Under the pieces are notes generated by a model, which searched no databases, was not told the origin of the DNA, and saw nothing but the letters and a program-made list of their open reading frames with translations. A DNA stretch of 64,000 nt from Croceimicrobium hydrocarbonivorans (lineage in GTDB: Bacteria > Bacteroidota > Bacteroidia > Flavobacteriales > Schleiferiaceae), in the NCBI RefSeq assembly GCF_014524565.1, contig NZ_CP060139.1, positions 2,673,501-2,737,500 of the forward strand. The letters run 5' to 3'. A program made the translations under genes and the position numbers. Each line of letters begins with the position of its first letter. Position 1 is the first letter of the stretch. Below are positions 16,908 through 26,050 of this stretch, piece by piece.

Positions 16908-19028
16908 TCAGTCTTCGATGGGAATGGGTTCCTTCTGTTTTTTCTCAGCTTCTAAACAAAGTTCATGAGGCAAGAGGCTGGCTTGATACTCTAAAACATC
17001 GACTTTGCAGTTTTGGAAAAGTTCAGGCAAAATAATATGCAGCGAGTATTGTAAAGCCTTAATGAATAGTTGGAGATTATCATCAAGATATTTTTCCCCC
17101 TTAAAGTACTCTGCCTTTGCAGTTAAATAGGCCCTTAAACTTTCCAATATCTCTTCGCCTAAAGTTTGACAAAGCCTTTTGTTTTCAAGCTGCTTTGCTA
17201 ATTCCTTCCGGAATTCCTGTTCCAGAGGGATTAAGTTCTTGAAATTCTTCTCAATGGTTTCGTAAGGGGTAACCTGTTCGATAAAAGCCATTTTGGCCAT
17301 AATGCGTGCTGCCAAGGGTTGATCCTGATCTTGTTCCTGTGGTTTCAAGAACTTAAACCAATTTTGATACATTTCCTGTAGGCGTGGTTCTTTGTTCAAT
17401 TGCTTTTCACGCTCCAGGCAGTAGCTATAAATCCTTTGATCGTTTTTAGCTATTTTATGGACTAAATCCCCCTGTTCTTTTTGGAGTTCCATGCTCAGCT
17501 TGCCGCATTCCAGGCGCTTATACTGACGATCTTTATAGCGAAAGCGTTTTACATCAATACCCTTGGCTGAGATATGGGCGAGGATGTTCAAGTCTTCGCT
17601 AATAGAAAGGCAGTCGTGAATAGAATTTACAATCTCGATTTGAAATAAACTTTCGGCTTCAATGTTGATTTCCGTTTTTGCAGCAAGATCCAAATCAAAG
17701 GGCTCTGGATTCCATTGATCGTAATAATGATTGAAAACTGGGTGGTAAACTTGTTGTTTCCAAAGATCCTTGAATGCCTTTTCAAATTCTTCAGCATTTA
17801 AAGAATCCTTAAGTGGACTTTGTTCCTCAGCATCAGCCTTCAGGATTTCGAGACTTAGTTCTTCTTCTAGTTTTGTTGGGTTTAGCAAAATTTTGAAAGC
17901 TGTTTCTGGATTGGGCTTCGGGAATTCCTGTTTTCCAAAAAGAGCTTCTAAACTGGCGATCCGCTCTTCATGTTCAGGATGGCTATTCCAGTTTTCATAA
18001 AAGCTTATCTGACTTTTAATTGGTTTGAATTTTTCAGTAGGTCGAATATAGGGCTGACCATTATGCTCGGGGATTGCATATTCTTCGCAGAGCACCTTTT
18101 TTACAATCTCTAAATCGCGATATAAATTTTTAGGACTGTACTGATTTCCGGGATAGCGATTGTAGAAATTGCCCATCAGGCTGAAGCAATTCTCCATGAA
18201 CTCTGTTCGGTTAAAGGAGTGTTTTAAGGGCTTAGGTCCATAAATACTAGCCGCTACGGCATCGGCATGGAACTCCATTTGGCGCGATAAACTGGAATGA
18301 CTAAGATTTACCAATTTATAAAGGCCCTTGAGGATTTCTGACATGGCATAAATGATGGTTTTCCCAAAGCGTTGACCAATGCTAATTAAACCCAGATTAT
18401 CATATTCTTCTGGTTTAGGGGGAGTTTCATCGGGACTAAGCAAGACCGTCAAAATTTGATTTACCTGATAGGTATAGGAGCCAAGCATCATAGAACCTTG
18501 AGAGAAATGTCCGAATTCATGCGCCAGAATAAACTCTAATTCAGTTCTGTTGGTGGCATGCAATAGGCCCATGCCAATTTTTAAATTCTTGCGACCTGGC
18601 CAAAAGAGGCTCCAAAAGCTGGAGTCGAAATATACCCCAGCATTTATCTCGGGCACCAAGAATACCTTCCTGGGCATAGAGGTGTTCACCTTAATCGTGA
18701 GTTCCTTTAATAATTTAAATAATTCAGGTTGATCCTTTTCCGTCACTTGGATTTCAACTCCCTTGTGATCTTCTGCCTTTTTGCCTAAAAATTTAAATAG
18801 GTAAGCAATAATCATGGGCCCAACTATGATCATGGCAATGGCCAAAAGCAGGGTGATAAATCGTGGGAATGCAATAACCAGTTGAACGCCAACATAAGTG
18901 AGGCCAATCGCTAGGCCTAAGGCGAATAGGATTAAAAGTAGATAGGAAAGGAAAAATAGGCCTAAACCAAAAGCGGCAATGAGGCTTTTCTTTCTCAGCT
19001 CTGTATTGATTGTTTTAAGGTCCTTCAT
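16908..19028 (-). CDS. M48 family membrane metalloprotease
   Basis: This 706-residue protein has two to three N-terminal membrane segments (residues about 15-80), followed by an M48-type catalytic domain with the HExxH motif in ILAHEFGHFSQGSMML. The downstream EFHADAVAAS supplies the third zinc ligand (Glu in the ExxAD region). The large C-terminal portion of about 400 residues is charged and helical and is not part of the minimal HtpX/Ste24 core. Members act in membrane protein quality control. It is much longer than HtpX (about 290 residues), so it belongs to a big-M48 subgroup. Confidence 0.85.
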   Translation of the reverse strand: MKDLKTINTELRKKSLIAAFGLGLFFLSYLLLILFALGLAIGLTYVGVQLVIAFPRFITLLLAIAMIIVGPMIIAYLFKFLGKKAEDHKGVEIQVTEKDQPELFKLLKELTIKVNTSMPRKVFLVPEINAGVYFDSSFWSLFWPGRKNLKIGMGLLHATNRTELEFILAHEFGHFSQGSMMLGSYTYQVNQILTVLLSPDETPPKPEEYDNLGLISIGQRFGKTIIYAMSEILKGLYKLVNLSHSSLSRQMEFHADAVAASIYGPKPLKHSFNRTEFMENCFSLMGNFYNRYPGNQYSPKNLYRDLEIVKKVLCEEYAIPEHNGQPYIRPTEKFKPIKSQISFYENWNSHPEHEERIASLEALFGKQEFPKPNPETAFKILLNPTKLEEELSLEILKADAEEQSPLKDSLNAEEFEKAFKDLWKQQVYHPVFNHYYDQWNPEPFDLDLAAKTEINIEAESLFQIEIVNSIHDCLSISEDLNILAHISAKGIDVKRFRYKDRQYKRLECGKLSMELQKEQGDLVHKIAKNDQRIYSYCLEREKQLNKEPRLQEMYQNWFKFLKPQEQDQDQPLAARIMAKMAFIEQVTPYETIEKNFKNLIPLEQEFRKELAKQLENKRLCQTLGEEILESLRAYLTAKAEYFKGEKYLDDNLQLFIKALQYSLHIILPELFQNCKVDVLEYQASLLPHELCLEAEKKQKEPIPIED

Positions 19029-19061
19029 ATCTTGAATAGCAAAACCTGAAATTAGAAAAGT

Positions 19062-20288
19062 TTAAAATCGATAGGCCAGGACCAGGTCCAGAGTGCTAAA
19101 TTCTGTTCTCCATAATACCTCTCCAAGTAGAAGATCTTGGAAAGCGTTATAGCGCAGTTCCAGAGATAGATTGCGGAACTCATAGCCCAGGCCAATATTA
19201 GCATTTAAACTGTGGTTGGTATACACAGCTAGGGCAGGATGTATTATTTCACTGCTCAGCTCCCCGCTTAATCGATAATTGATTTTAGCCCCGGCATTAG
19301 CAAAGATTTTTTGGGAGGGACTAAGGAACCAGTACCGTCTAATCATGATTGGAAATTCAATGGCTTCATAGCTCAGCTCAAAGTCTACCTTTCTTTCATT
19401 AAAGGCACCGGGATTGCGCACGTCTGTTCCCTGAGCATCAATTTTGTAGTAGTTCGCCTCAACTATGAATTCCCATGACCGGTTGTGAAAAGGAAGAGTC
19501 CAGGCGGTTCTTAGCCCGAAACTATAACTGAGCTTAGTAGGAAAATAGAGGTCGGTATTATACCAGGCGCGATATTGGTTTAAGTGAAGTTGATAGTATC
19601 GGCTGGAGGCAGTTAAGCTAAAGCTGAAGGGCGATGGTCTCTTTAATCTTTGATATTCCTTGAAACTAAGTCCTTTTTGCAGATGATAGTCTCTAAAGAG
19701 CTGAAGAATGGCCTTTCTTTGGTAGGAGAGGTATTTTGATTTATGCTCAATTTCTGGCCAGTTGGAAAAGGCCTCATTTAATTGTTGACGGAAATAGTTG
19801 TTTTCTCGAACCTCCCGGCCAAAGGGGCTGTATAACTTGTAACTTAAAGGAATTATACTGTCATTACCCTGGCTGAAAAATAAGAGGTTTAGAGTATGAT
19901 TTTGATAAAAGTAAAGGTTGAATTCCCCTTCAAAAAGAACCTGAAGTAAAACCGTTTCTTGCTGAAACTTTGGGGCAGGACTATTATCAAGTTTACTGGT
20001 AACTAAAGAGGAGTGATCTACCAGAACTGTCGCTTTGAGGTATTTAAGTTCCTCTCCGATTTGGAAGCCTTGGATTTCTTCTAAAGCTAATTCTTGAACA
20101 TTGGAAAGGGAGTCTTTGCGAATACTGAGGCTGCGAGGATTGTTTTTCCAATCTTCATCTAAAATTTGCACCGATTTTACTTGGCCGTCCAGTGCCCAGA
20201 TTTTTCCAACTTTGAATTGATTTTGGCCCAATGCAGAGAAGGATGCCAAACACAGTAAGCAAATAAACAAACGCGAGAAGACAGACAT
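19062..20288 (-). CDS. Outer-membrane beta-barrel-like protein
   Basis: A 408-residue exported protein (signal peptide MSVFSRLFICLLCLASFSALG). The last 200 residues show alternating aromatic/hydrophobic strands and end in LAYRF, a typical outer-membrane barrel C-terminus. The N-terminal third resembles a small beta domain with a helical linker. No specific family can be named. Its stop lies 34 bases beyond the M48 gene start. Confidence 0.65.
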   Translation of the reverse strand: MSVFSRLFICLLCLASFSALGQNQFKVGKIWALDGQVKSVQILDEDWKNNPRSLSIRKDSLSNVQELALEEIQGFQIGEELKYLKATVLVDHSSLVTSKLDNSPAPKFQQETVLLQVLFEGEFNLYFYQNHTLNLLFFSQGNDSIIPLSYKLYSPFGREVRENNYFRQQLNEAFSNWPEIEHKSKYLSYQRKAILQLFRDYHLQKGLSFKEYQRLKRPSPFSFSLTASSRYYQLHLNQYRAWYNTDLYFPTKLSYSFGLRTAWTLPFHNRSWEFIVEANYYKIDAQGTDVRNPGAFNERKVDFELSYEAIEFPIMIRRYWFLSPSQKIFANAGAKINYRLSGELSSEIIHPALAVYTNHSLNANIGLGYEFRNLSLELRYNAFQDLLLGEVLWRTEFSTLDLVLAYRF

Positions 20289-20318
20289 GTTAAGGTTTTA
20301 GGCAGTCGAAAATTAAGC

Positions 20319-21341
20319 CTATTTGTTTAAGTCTGCAATTACCGCACAAGTCCTTTCCGTCATTTCCATACTAACATCATGATGCGTTACAAAGCGTTGC
20401 TTGCCTTGTCCCATATCGATATGTAAAATACCAGCCTGTCTTAGATGTTGATTAAACTGCTCTATCGACTTTTCGGGCTTTAGGTTGAAAATCAGAATAT
20501 TAGTTTCAATAGTTTCAATGGGCTCTACCCAGCCGGAAGCTTCTAATGCCTGAGCTAAGCGACGCGCCTTTTCATGGTCTTCTGCCAATCGGTCAATATG
20601 GTGATCCAAAGCATAAATGCCTGCCGCTGCTAAATAGCCGGCCTGTCGCATTGCGCCGCCCAGTTTCTTGCGAATGAAGCGGGCTTCGTGAATAAAGTCT
20701 TTAGATCCTAGTAATAGAGATCCTACCGGGCAGCCTAGTCCCTTACTCAGACAAACAGAAATAGAGTCAAAGCGTCGGCCATAGTCACTGGCTTTTTGAC
20801 CAGTTGCCACTAAGGCATTCCATAAACGGGCACCATCAAGATGTAAGCCCAGGCCCTTGGCTGAGGTGATTTCTCGAATAGCATCGATGGTTTCGAGATC
20901 GTAGCATGCGCCTCCTCCTTTATTGCTGGTGTTTTCCAAAACAACCAATCGGCTGGTAGCGGCATGGTGATCCAATGGATTTTGCAGGGAAGCCGCTACT
21001 TCCGCTGCTTCCAATTTCCCCTTGGGTCCGCGTAAAGGCCGCACCTGGCAAGCACTGTTAAAGGCGATGCCTCCTCCTTCGTAATTGTAAACATGGGAGT
21101 ATTCATGGCAGATTACCTCTTGGCCCGGAACGGTATGCGTTTTAATCGCAATTTGATTGGTCATGGTGCCGGAGGGGCAAAATACTGCCGCTTCCATACC
21201 AAACATTTCGGCAGCCTTGGCTTCTAGTTTATTGATGGTGGGATCTTCTCCAAAAACATCGTCTCCCACCTCGGCGGCCCACATGGCTTTTTGCATGGCG
21301 GGCAAAGGCTTGGTAAAGGTATCGCTACGTAAATCGATCAT
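20319..21341 (-). CDS. ltaE: Low-specificity L-threonine aldolase
   Basis: A PLP fold type I enzyme that cleaves threonine to glycine and acetaldehyde. The start MIDLRSDTFTKPLPAM is the canonical threonine aldolase N-terminus, so I place it at the ATG 21339-21341 rather than 13 codons upstream. Family features include GDDVFGEDPTINKLE, the LHLDGARLWNALVA segment and SVCLSKGLGCPVGSLL with the PLP lysine. Full length at 340 residues. It overlaps the end of the upstream membrane-protein gene by 17 bases. Confidence 0.93.
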   Translation of the reverse strand: MIDLRSDTFTKPLPAMQKAMWAAEVGDDVFGEDPTINKLEAKAAEMFGMEAAVFCPSGTMTNQIAIKTHTVPGQEVICHEYSHVYNYEGGGIAFNSACQVRPLRGPKGKLEAAEVAASLQNPLDHHAATSRLVVLENTSNKGGGACYDLETIDAIREITSAKGLGLHLDGARLWNALVATGQKASDYGRRFDSISVCLSKGLGCPVGSLLLGSKDFIHEARFIRKKLGGAMRQAGYLAAAGIYALDHHIDRLAEDHEKARRLAQALEASGWVEPIETIETNILIFNLKPEKSIEQFNQHLRQAGILHIDMGQGKQRFVTHHDVSMEMTERTCAVIADLNK

Positions 21342-22044
21342 CTGCATTCTTTTCGGGTAGTAATTTACGGACCAGCGCAAATAGCAAAAGGAAAAAGGCC
21401 AGGAAAAAACTCATGCGCGCCATAAATTGATCCATAGGTAAAAAGGGCCAGTTTTCGGTGAGCTCAGGGTTTTCTAATCCGCTTAAGGCATTGCCAATCC
21501 AAGGTGAAATTAAAAGGACTAAGAGGGGAATAGCCCAGCTCCAAGCGATCTTTCTTTTTTGTTCAAAGTGAAGCCATAATCGAGCGATAAACAGATTACT
21601 AAGCAGCAAGCTGGCAGAAGTGAACAAAGCTCCCACTCTAGGGAACCACTCCAAATAAGACACGTCACTATTTCGGGGGATCGCCATATACAGGCCCAGA
21701 TCCCAGGGCTTAAGGTCGAAATAAAAAGGTAGGGCTTCTGCGCTCAGCATCAGGAAGATAAAAGCCAAATTGGCTCTTTGTGGTCCCCAATAATCCTTGC
21801 CTAAAATGTAGAGAATCCAGGCGATAGCCGGAAAAAGACCCCAACTATTTTCGGCGCCCAAGGAAGCTCCTGCCAGCACCCAAAGGCCAGCGGTAATAGT
21901 CAGGTATTTTGGAAATTCTCGCTCAGCGGCAATCAATAAAGGAGTCCAGGCAAAAGCCAGCAGAAACCAAAGCCATTCTGAGTGATGATATCCGTAAATG
22001 AAAGCCAGGGTAGAGGTACCCAGGGGGACTAATATTTTGCGCAT
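21325..22044 (-). CDS. Hypothetical multi-pass membrane protein
   Basis: A 239-residue protein made almost entirely of hydrophobic segments; I count six to seven candidate membrane helices. There is no recognisable catalytic motif. It is translationally packed between the PorV/PorQ-like gene (its ATG overlaps that stop) and ltaE. The function is unknown. Confidence 0.65.
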   Translation of the reverse strand: MRKILVPLGTSTLAFIYGYHHSEWLWFLLAFAWTPLLIAAEREFPKYLTITAGLWVLAGASLGAENSWGLFPAIAWILYILGKDYWGPQRANLAFIFLMLSAEALPFYFDLKPWDLGLYMAIPRNSDVSYLEWFPRVGALFTSASLLLSNLFIARLWLHFEQKRKIAWSWAIPLLVLLISPWIGNALSGLENPELTENWPFLPMDQFMARMSFFLAFFLLLFALVRKLLPEKNADDRFT

Positions 22045-23111
22045 TAAGACCTATTGAAGGTCTCAAAGTTAAAGCGTAGAGAGAAGATATTCGAATATAA
22101 GGTGCCGGATGCACTGGCAATGTCCGTTAAGGCATAATCCAGATGGATCCCCTTGTAGGCAAAGCCAATCCCCAAATTGGGTTGCAGGCTAAAGTATTCG
22201 CTACTGTCGAAGTTTTGCAGCTTTTTGATGTTTCCGGCCCCAGCCCGTAAAAAGATGAAATTACGGTAGGCGAGCTCCAAACCAAGATTGGGGTTGAAGT
22301 TTACAAAATCGGAACCCAATAAAACATTTTGCTGACCACCGAAACTTAAATCGGCACTGGCTTCGGCATGCAGATTATAGCGATCGTTCAGCTTAAAATT
22401 ACGACCAGCCCCTAAGAGTAAGCGTGGTATGGTAAGCTCCAGATTTTCGGTTGGCAATTCATTAGGCGTTAAATTGAAGATATCGCCAAATTGATCTTCA
22501 TGAATGGTCCAGGCATTAAAGGTGGTGGTGATGTCGCGTAGGGTAGCGCCAAACATCCAAGCCCCTTTGCGATACTGTACACCGGCATCAAAACCAAAGC
22601 CAATGGAGCTGGCGAATTCACCAATCTGACGGTAAACTAATTTGAAACTTCCGCCATAATTGAGGCCTTCCACAGTTTTGGAACGTCGGGCATAGGAACC
22701 AATCAAGGCATAGTCGGCCGCAGAGAAACGGGTGATGCGATCATAATCCACATTGCCATCTTGATCAATAAGATCGGTAGTATTGAGGATATCATCTACC
22801 CCAAAGCGAATAAAAGCCAGGCCTCCCGAGCTGTAATCATCAATCGCTTGCGCATAAGCGGCATAATCGTACTGGGCAATGCTAGCAAAGTACTCGGCAT
22901 GCATGGCCGAAGCTTGCCAGGAATTTCGAATATTGGCCAGGCCAGCTGGGTTCCAATAAGTGGCATTCACATCATTTGTGGATGCAATAACGGCATTGGA
23001 AAGCGCCATGGCACGGGCATCTACCCCGATTTCCAAAAAGGCGTTCGAATACTTGCGACCTTGGGAAAAGGCCAGCATAGGGAGGACTAAAAAAAGAATG
23101 ATTCGTCTCAA
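22044..23111 (-). CDS. PorV/PorQ family outer-membrane protein
   Basis: A 355-residue protein with a signal peptide (MRRIILFLVLPMLAFSQ). Its mature start, NAFLEIGVDARAMALSNAV followed by NATYWNPAGL, is the signature of the PorV/PorQ (FadL-like barrel) family of type IX secretion. PorV shuttles cargo from the translocon to the attachment complex, and several paralogues per genome are normal. The start codon appears to be TTG (23109-23111), since no ATG lies before the signal peptide. The frame is divergent from pssA. Confidence 0.85.
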   Translation of the reverse strand: MRRIILFLVLPMLAFSQGRKYSNAFLEIGVDARAMALSNAVIASTNDVNATYWNPAGLANIRNSWQASAMHAEYFASIAQYDYAAYAQAIDDYSSGGLAFIRFGVDDILNTTDLIDQDGNVDYDRITRFSAADYALIGSYARRSKTVEGLNYGGSFKLVYRQIGEFASSIGFGFDAGVQYRKGAWMFGATLRDITTTFNAWTIHEDQFGDIFNLTPNELPTENLELTIPRLLLGAGRNFKLNDRYNLHAEASADLSFGGQQNVLLGSDFVNFNPNLGLELAYRNFIFLRAGAGNIKKLQNFDSSEYFSLQPNLGIGFAYKGIHLDYALTDIASASGTLYSNIFSLRFNFETFNRS

Positions 23112-23179
23112 GGGAATTCTTTAGGCAAATAAATAAATTTCCTCCTTCATAACTTTAGCGATTAGCTAATATTGCCCTT

Positions 23180-23890
23180 ATGTTTAAAAGGAATCTTCCA
23201 AATATGCTCACTTTGGCCAATTTGGCCAGTGGCGTGCTGGCAATAATTGCCCTCTTCGAAGGCCGATGGGATTTGATCCTTTGGTTTTTGGGAGCTTCAT
23301 TGGTTTTTGATTTTCTAGATGGCTTGGTCGCCAGAGCGCTAGGGGTGCATTCCGAATTAGGATTGCAACTCGATTCCATGGCCGATCTGATTAGCTTTGG
23401 TTTGGCTCCGGGTATTGCCCTCTTTCACACCTTTCAGGAAGCCGGTCGCAGTGGAGAGCCTTTGCCCGACTTTTTACCCTATTTAGCTTTGCTGGTGCCC
23501 ATTTTCTCCGCCCTACGTTTGGCGAAGTTTAATTTGGACGATCGGCAGGAAGAGTTTTTTATTGGTTTACCCACGCCCTCCAATGCCATTTTGCTCTATT
23601 CCCTTTGCCTTTGGGCCCAAACTACCAGCAATCCCACCACCGAAGCCATTTTGTTACATCCCTTTTTCTTAACGGCTTTAAGCATCATTAGCTCCTTACT
23701 TTTGGTAGCCGAGCTTCCGCTGATGTCTTTCAAAATAAAGGACTGGTCCTGGAAGGCCAATCGCTCGCGAATAATCCTGGTTTTAGGGATCGTTGTGCTT
23801 TTTGCGCTTTTACGTTTTAGGGCATTGGCCTTTATTATACCTTTGTACCTTCTAATTTCACTCCTATTTAAGCCCGGTAAAAGGGCCTAA
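23180..23890 (+). CDS. pssA: CDP-diacylglycerol--serine O-phosphatidyltransferase (PssA-like)
   Basis: This 236-residue multi-pass membrane enzyme has the CDP-alcohol phosphatidyltransferase motif DGLVARALGVHSELGLQLDS continuing MAD, that is DGxxAR-x8-Gxxx-D-xxx-D, near residue 50. The N-terminus RNLPNMLTLANLASGVLAI is typical of type II phosphatidylserine synthases, which make PS from CDP-DAG and serine for phosphatidylethanolamine. Its stop overlaps the downstream start in TAATG. Confidence 0.88.
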   Translation: MFKRNLPNMLTLANLASGVLAIIALFEGRWDLILWFLGASLVFDFLDGLVARALGVHSELGLQLDSMADLISFGLAPGIALFHTFQEAGRSGEPLPDFLPYLALLVPIFSALRLAKFNLDDRQEEFFIGLPTPSNAILLYSLCLWAQTTSNPTTEAILLHPFFLTALSIISSLLLVAELPLMSFKIKDWSWKANRSRIILVLGIVVLFALLRFRALAFIIPLYLLISLLFKPGKRA

Positions 23891-23901
23891 TGATTATAAC
23901 T

Positions 23902-24153
23902 ATGAAGTTTAAAGCGGAAATCAACATCATGCCTCATAAGGCTTTATTGGATCCCCAAGGTAAAGCAGTAAGTAACTCCATGAAGAATATCGGTTTACCC
24001 GAGATCTCGGATGTTCGCATTGGTAAGCACATTCACCTAGAGGTGGAAGCCGACTCTGCAGATGCTGCTCGTGCTAAGGTGGATGAAGCCTGCAAGAAAC
24101 TCTTAATTAACCCTATTACCGAGGGTTACGAGTTCGAGGTATTCGAAATTTGA
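23902..24153 (+). CDS. purS: Phosphoribosylformylglycinamidine synthase subunit PurS
   Basis: A small protein (83 residues from the ATG at 23902; 87 if the ATG at 23890 is used) with MKFKAEINIMPHKALLDPQG and GKAVSNSMKNIGLPEISDVRIGK. This is the PurS fold that bridges PurL and PurQ in purine synthesis. The pattern VxxxLDPQGxAV is diagnostic. The downstream ATG is preferred because family members begin right at MKFKA. It lies at the end of the pssA operon, before a strong terminator. Confidence 0.9.
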   Translation: MKFKAEINIMPHKALLDPQGKAVSNSMKNIGLPEISDVRIGKHIHLEVEADSADAARAKVDEACKKLLINPITEGYEFEVFEI

Positions 24154-24202
24154 TCGATCCGCTCCCAGTGCTTTAGGGTATATACCTGAAGCCCATAATT
24201 TT

Positions 24203-24250
24203 AAAGAGGCCATTGCAATGATTTATTTCTTGCAATGGCCTCTTTTTTTT
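24203..24250 (+). terminator. Rho-independent terminator after purS
   Basis: A perfect 16-base stem (AAAGAGGCCATTGCAA at 24203-24218, TTGCAATGGCCTCTTT at 24230-24245) is followed by T residues. It lies between convergent genes and can serve both. Confidence 0.9.
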
Positions 24251-24646
24251 AGCCCTTCGCTTTTACAAATAGGGCAATTTTTTTACTGCTCTTATTGCCA
24301 TTGTGATCACTGGCTTCTAGCTGTAGCTGAAAATGACTGTCACTTAATTGGAGTCTAGATAATAGCTGGTATCTAAAACCACGCTTTGACTATGACTATG
24401 CTGTGACCAGTGAATTTCCTTGGTCATCGTTGAAAGGTTATTGAGGCCCAAATACCAATCATGCAATTGGTCATTGTCGCTAATGCGAACTTCAAAATGC
24501 AAGGAATCTCCGGCAGTAGCTTCGAGGAGATGGGGTAACAATAATTCAATTTCCGGAGCACTTTGATCTTCCATAGCACTAAATTCTTTTTCGCAGGCCG
24601 TAAATGCCATCAGGCTTAAAGCCGAAAACAAGATTGCCTTTTTCAT
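24249..24646 (-). pseudogene. DUF4625-like lipoprotein gene, frameshifted
   Basis: The open frame (24344-24646, 100 residues) has a lipobox (LMAFTACEKEF) and a DUF4625-like beta domain (PEIELLLPHLLEATAGDSLH, RISDNDQLHDWYLGL). It stops early at LDSN. In the -1 frame the missing C-terminal strands continue from about 24355 as SRLQLSDSHFQLQLEASDHN and then GNKSSKKIALFVKAKG, stopping at 24249. A single-base indel in the genome or a sequence error would explain this. It overlaps the upstream gene in an ATGA junction and is last of a three-gene operon. Confidence 0.75.
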
Positions 24647-25521
24647 AAAAAGTAATTGAAGCTTAGGCTGATCTGATTACCACTTTGATAGTCGCCAATC
24701 TGAGCAAATCCCGGGAATTGATATTGGCCCGTTAATGACCATTTGGAACTACTGTATTGATATCCCAATCCGGCCAACCAGGCACTGCCCCCCGTTCCAA
24801 ATTGATAATAACCTCGCTTGTTTACATCGCGCATCAGATATTGATGGTCGAGGCTGAGGTAAAACATCGATAAACCTTTGCTACCCCATTCGAAGTTACG
24901 GGCCGCTTTTAAGGAATTGAGCCATTGGTCACCAAAACGATATTCATAGTGATTGGTGGTATTCTGCGCATGGGCCGCTTGATAAACCAGCAAATAATCC
25001 TTCCAGCCATATTCATATTGCAGGCTAAAAAGAAAGTCCCAACTGGCACTGCCACGCTGAAAGCTGGGGGCAATCAAACTTTCAATAGGGCGGTCTTCAA
25101 ATTTTCCCGTGGGAGCTTGGATACCGGCAGAGAGATATAGACTATGACTGCTTTCATTGCCCATCCATGACCAAACTTTCTTTTGCAGGCTTAAGCTTAA
25201 ATCGCCAGGGCCATTGAGTTCGGCGCGACTGCCATCATCATTAATCTCTCGCTCTGCGTACATCCAGGGCAGGCTCAGTTTTACTTGCCAATTATTGGAA
25301 AGAGCCCAAATACCACTGATTTGCAATTGATGGAAATAGTCCTGACTTAAAGGCCCTTGAAAGCTTTTAAGCTGATAATTGAAATTAATAAGACTGCGAC
25401 CTTGATTGGTGAAATCGCCCATGCCAAAAGCCATGCTACCACAGCTGCAAACATCGCAGGCCGCACTGCGCAGCCAGGATACGCTCAACAAAAGGATGCT
25501 GAGCCCAATTTTGAATTTCAT
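24643..25521 (-). CDS. Outer-membrane barrel-like protein with CxxCxC N-terminus
   Basis: A 292-residue exported protein. Just after the signal peptide comes AACDVCSCGS, a CxxCxC cluster that could bind metal. The rest is a series of amphipathic strands (FNYQLKSFQG, SLSLQKKVWSW, GYQYSSSKWSLTGQYQF) ending LSFNYFL, a pattern of outer-membrane barrels of the transporter/MetA-pathway type. It is flanked in the operon by two other small secreted proteins, one Cys-rich, which suggests a role in metal handling; this is inference only. Confidence 0.7.
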   Translation of the reverse strand: MKFKIGLSILLLSVSWLRSAACDVCSCGSMAFGMGDFTNQGRSLINFNYQLKSFQGPLSQDYFHQLQISGIWALSNNWQVKLSLPWMYAEREINDDGSRAELNGPGDLSLSLQKKVWSWMGNESSHSLYLSAGIQAPTGKFEDRPIESLIAPSFQRGSASWDFLFSLQYEYGWKDYLLVYQAAHAQNTTNHYEYRFGDQWLNSLKAARNFEWGSKGLSMFYLSLDHQYLMRDVNKRGYYQFGTGGSAWLAGLGYQYSSSKWSLTGQYQFPGFAQIGDYQSGNQISLSFNYFL

Positions 25522-25552
25522 GAAATTGAGAATTAAGTTTTACCTAAGTCGA

Positions 25553-25930
25553 TTAAAAGAGTCGGGTAAAACTTGGGGGCTTAGGAGCCTGAGCCAAAAA
25601 GGGTTGAAGATACTCTGATAGCACTAAAGGCTTGTCAAAGGTCTTAGCATCAATATTCGTTTGAGGAATTTCATCCGGCCCTAGCCAAAACCAATCATTG
25701 AAAATCCGGAAGGCCGGTAAGCCTGGTTCTTCTTGAGAGGAGCTATCGCCTTGCAAGATTTTTACTACCTGGCAGCTGCCATTACACTGCGATTCGGGAT
25801 TGTCCTTATTCTCGCATAATTGCTCCGCATATTCCTGATAGCGCAAAGCATAATCCAGCATTACCGGAATGGGTAACAAGAGCTGGCCTAAGAGGCTGCT
25901 AAGGAGGAGTATGCTGGCGAGCTTCTGCAC
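25553..25930 (-). CDS. Small exported Cys-rich protein
   Basis: A 125-residue protein with a hydrophobic N-terminus and the cysteine motif CENKDNPESQCNGSCQV, a pattern I associate with short Bacteroidota proteins encoded beside metal-transport genes. It begins with GTG (25928-25930), only 8 bases after a TATCTTTG -7 element, so its leader is very short. It is the first gene of the operon with the CxxCxC barrel protein and the DUF4625-like gene. Confidence 0.7.
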   Translation of the reverse strand: MQKLASILLLSSLLGQLLLPIPVMLDYALRYQEYAEQLCENKDNPESQCNGSCQVVKILQGDSSSQEEPGLPAFRIFNDWFWLGPDEIPQTNIDAKTFDKPLVLSEYLQPFLAQAPKPPSFTRLF

Positions 25931-25938
25931 GATGGCTG

Positions 25939-25967
25939 CAAAGATAAAAGCATGGGCTTTTGCTCAA
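25939..25967 (-). promoter_or_regulatory. Promoter of the Cys-rich/CxxCxC operon
   Basis: On the minus strand, TTG (25965-25967), an 18-base spacer and TATCTTTG (25939-25946) match the Bacteroidota TTTG-N19-TAnnTTTG promoter consensus closely. It lies immediately before the GTG start at 25930. Confidence 0.6.
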
Positions 25968-26050
25968 GGTGACTTTCTTCATCTTTTAATCTAATCTTAA
26001 TTATGCCATTCTCGATTGATAGACCCGAGGAAGAAGCCTAAATTCGAACT

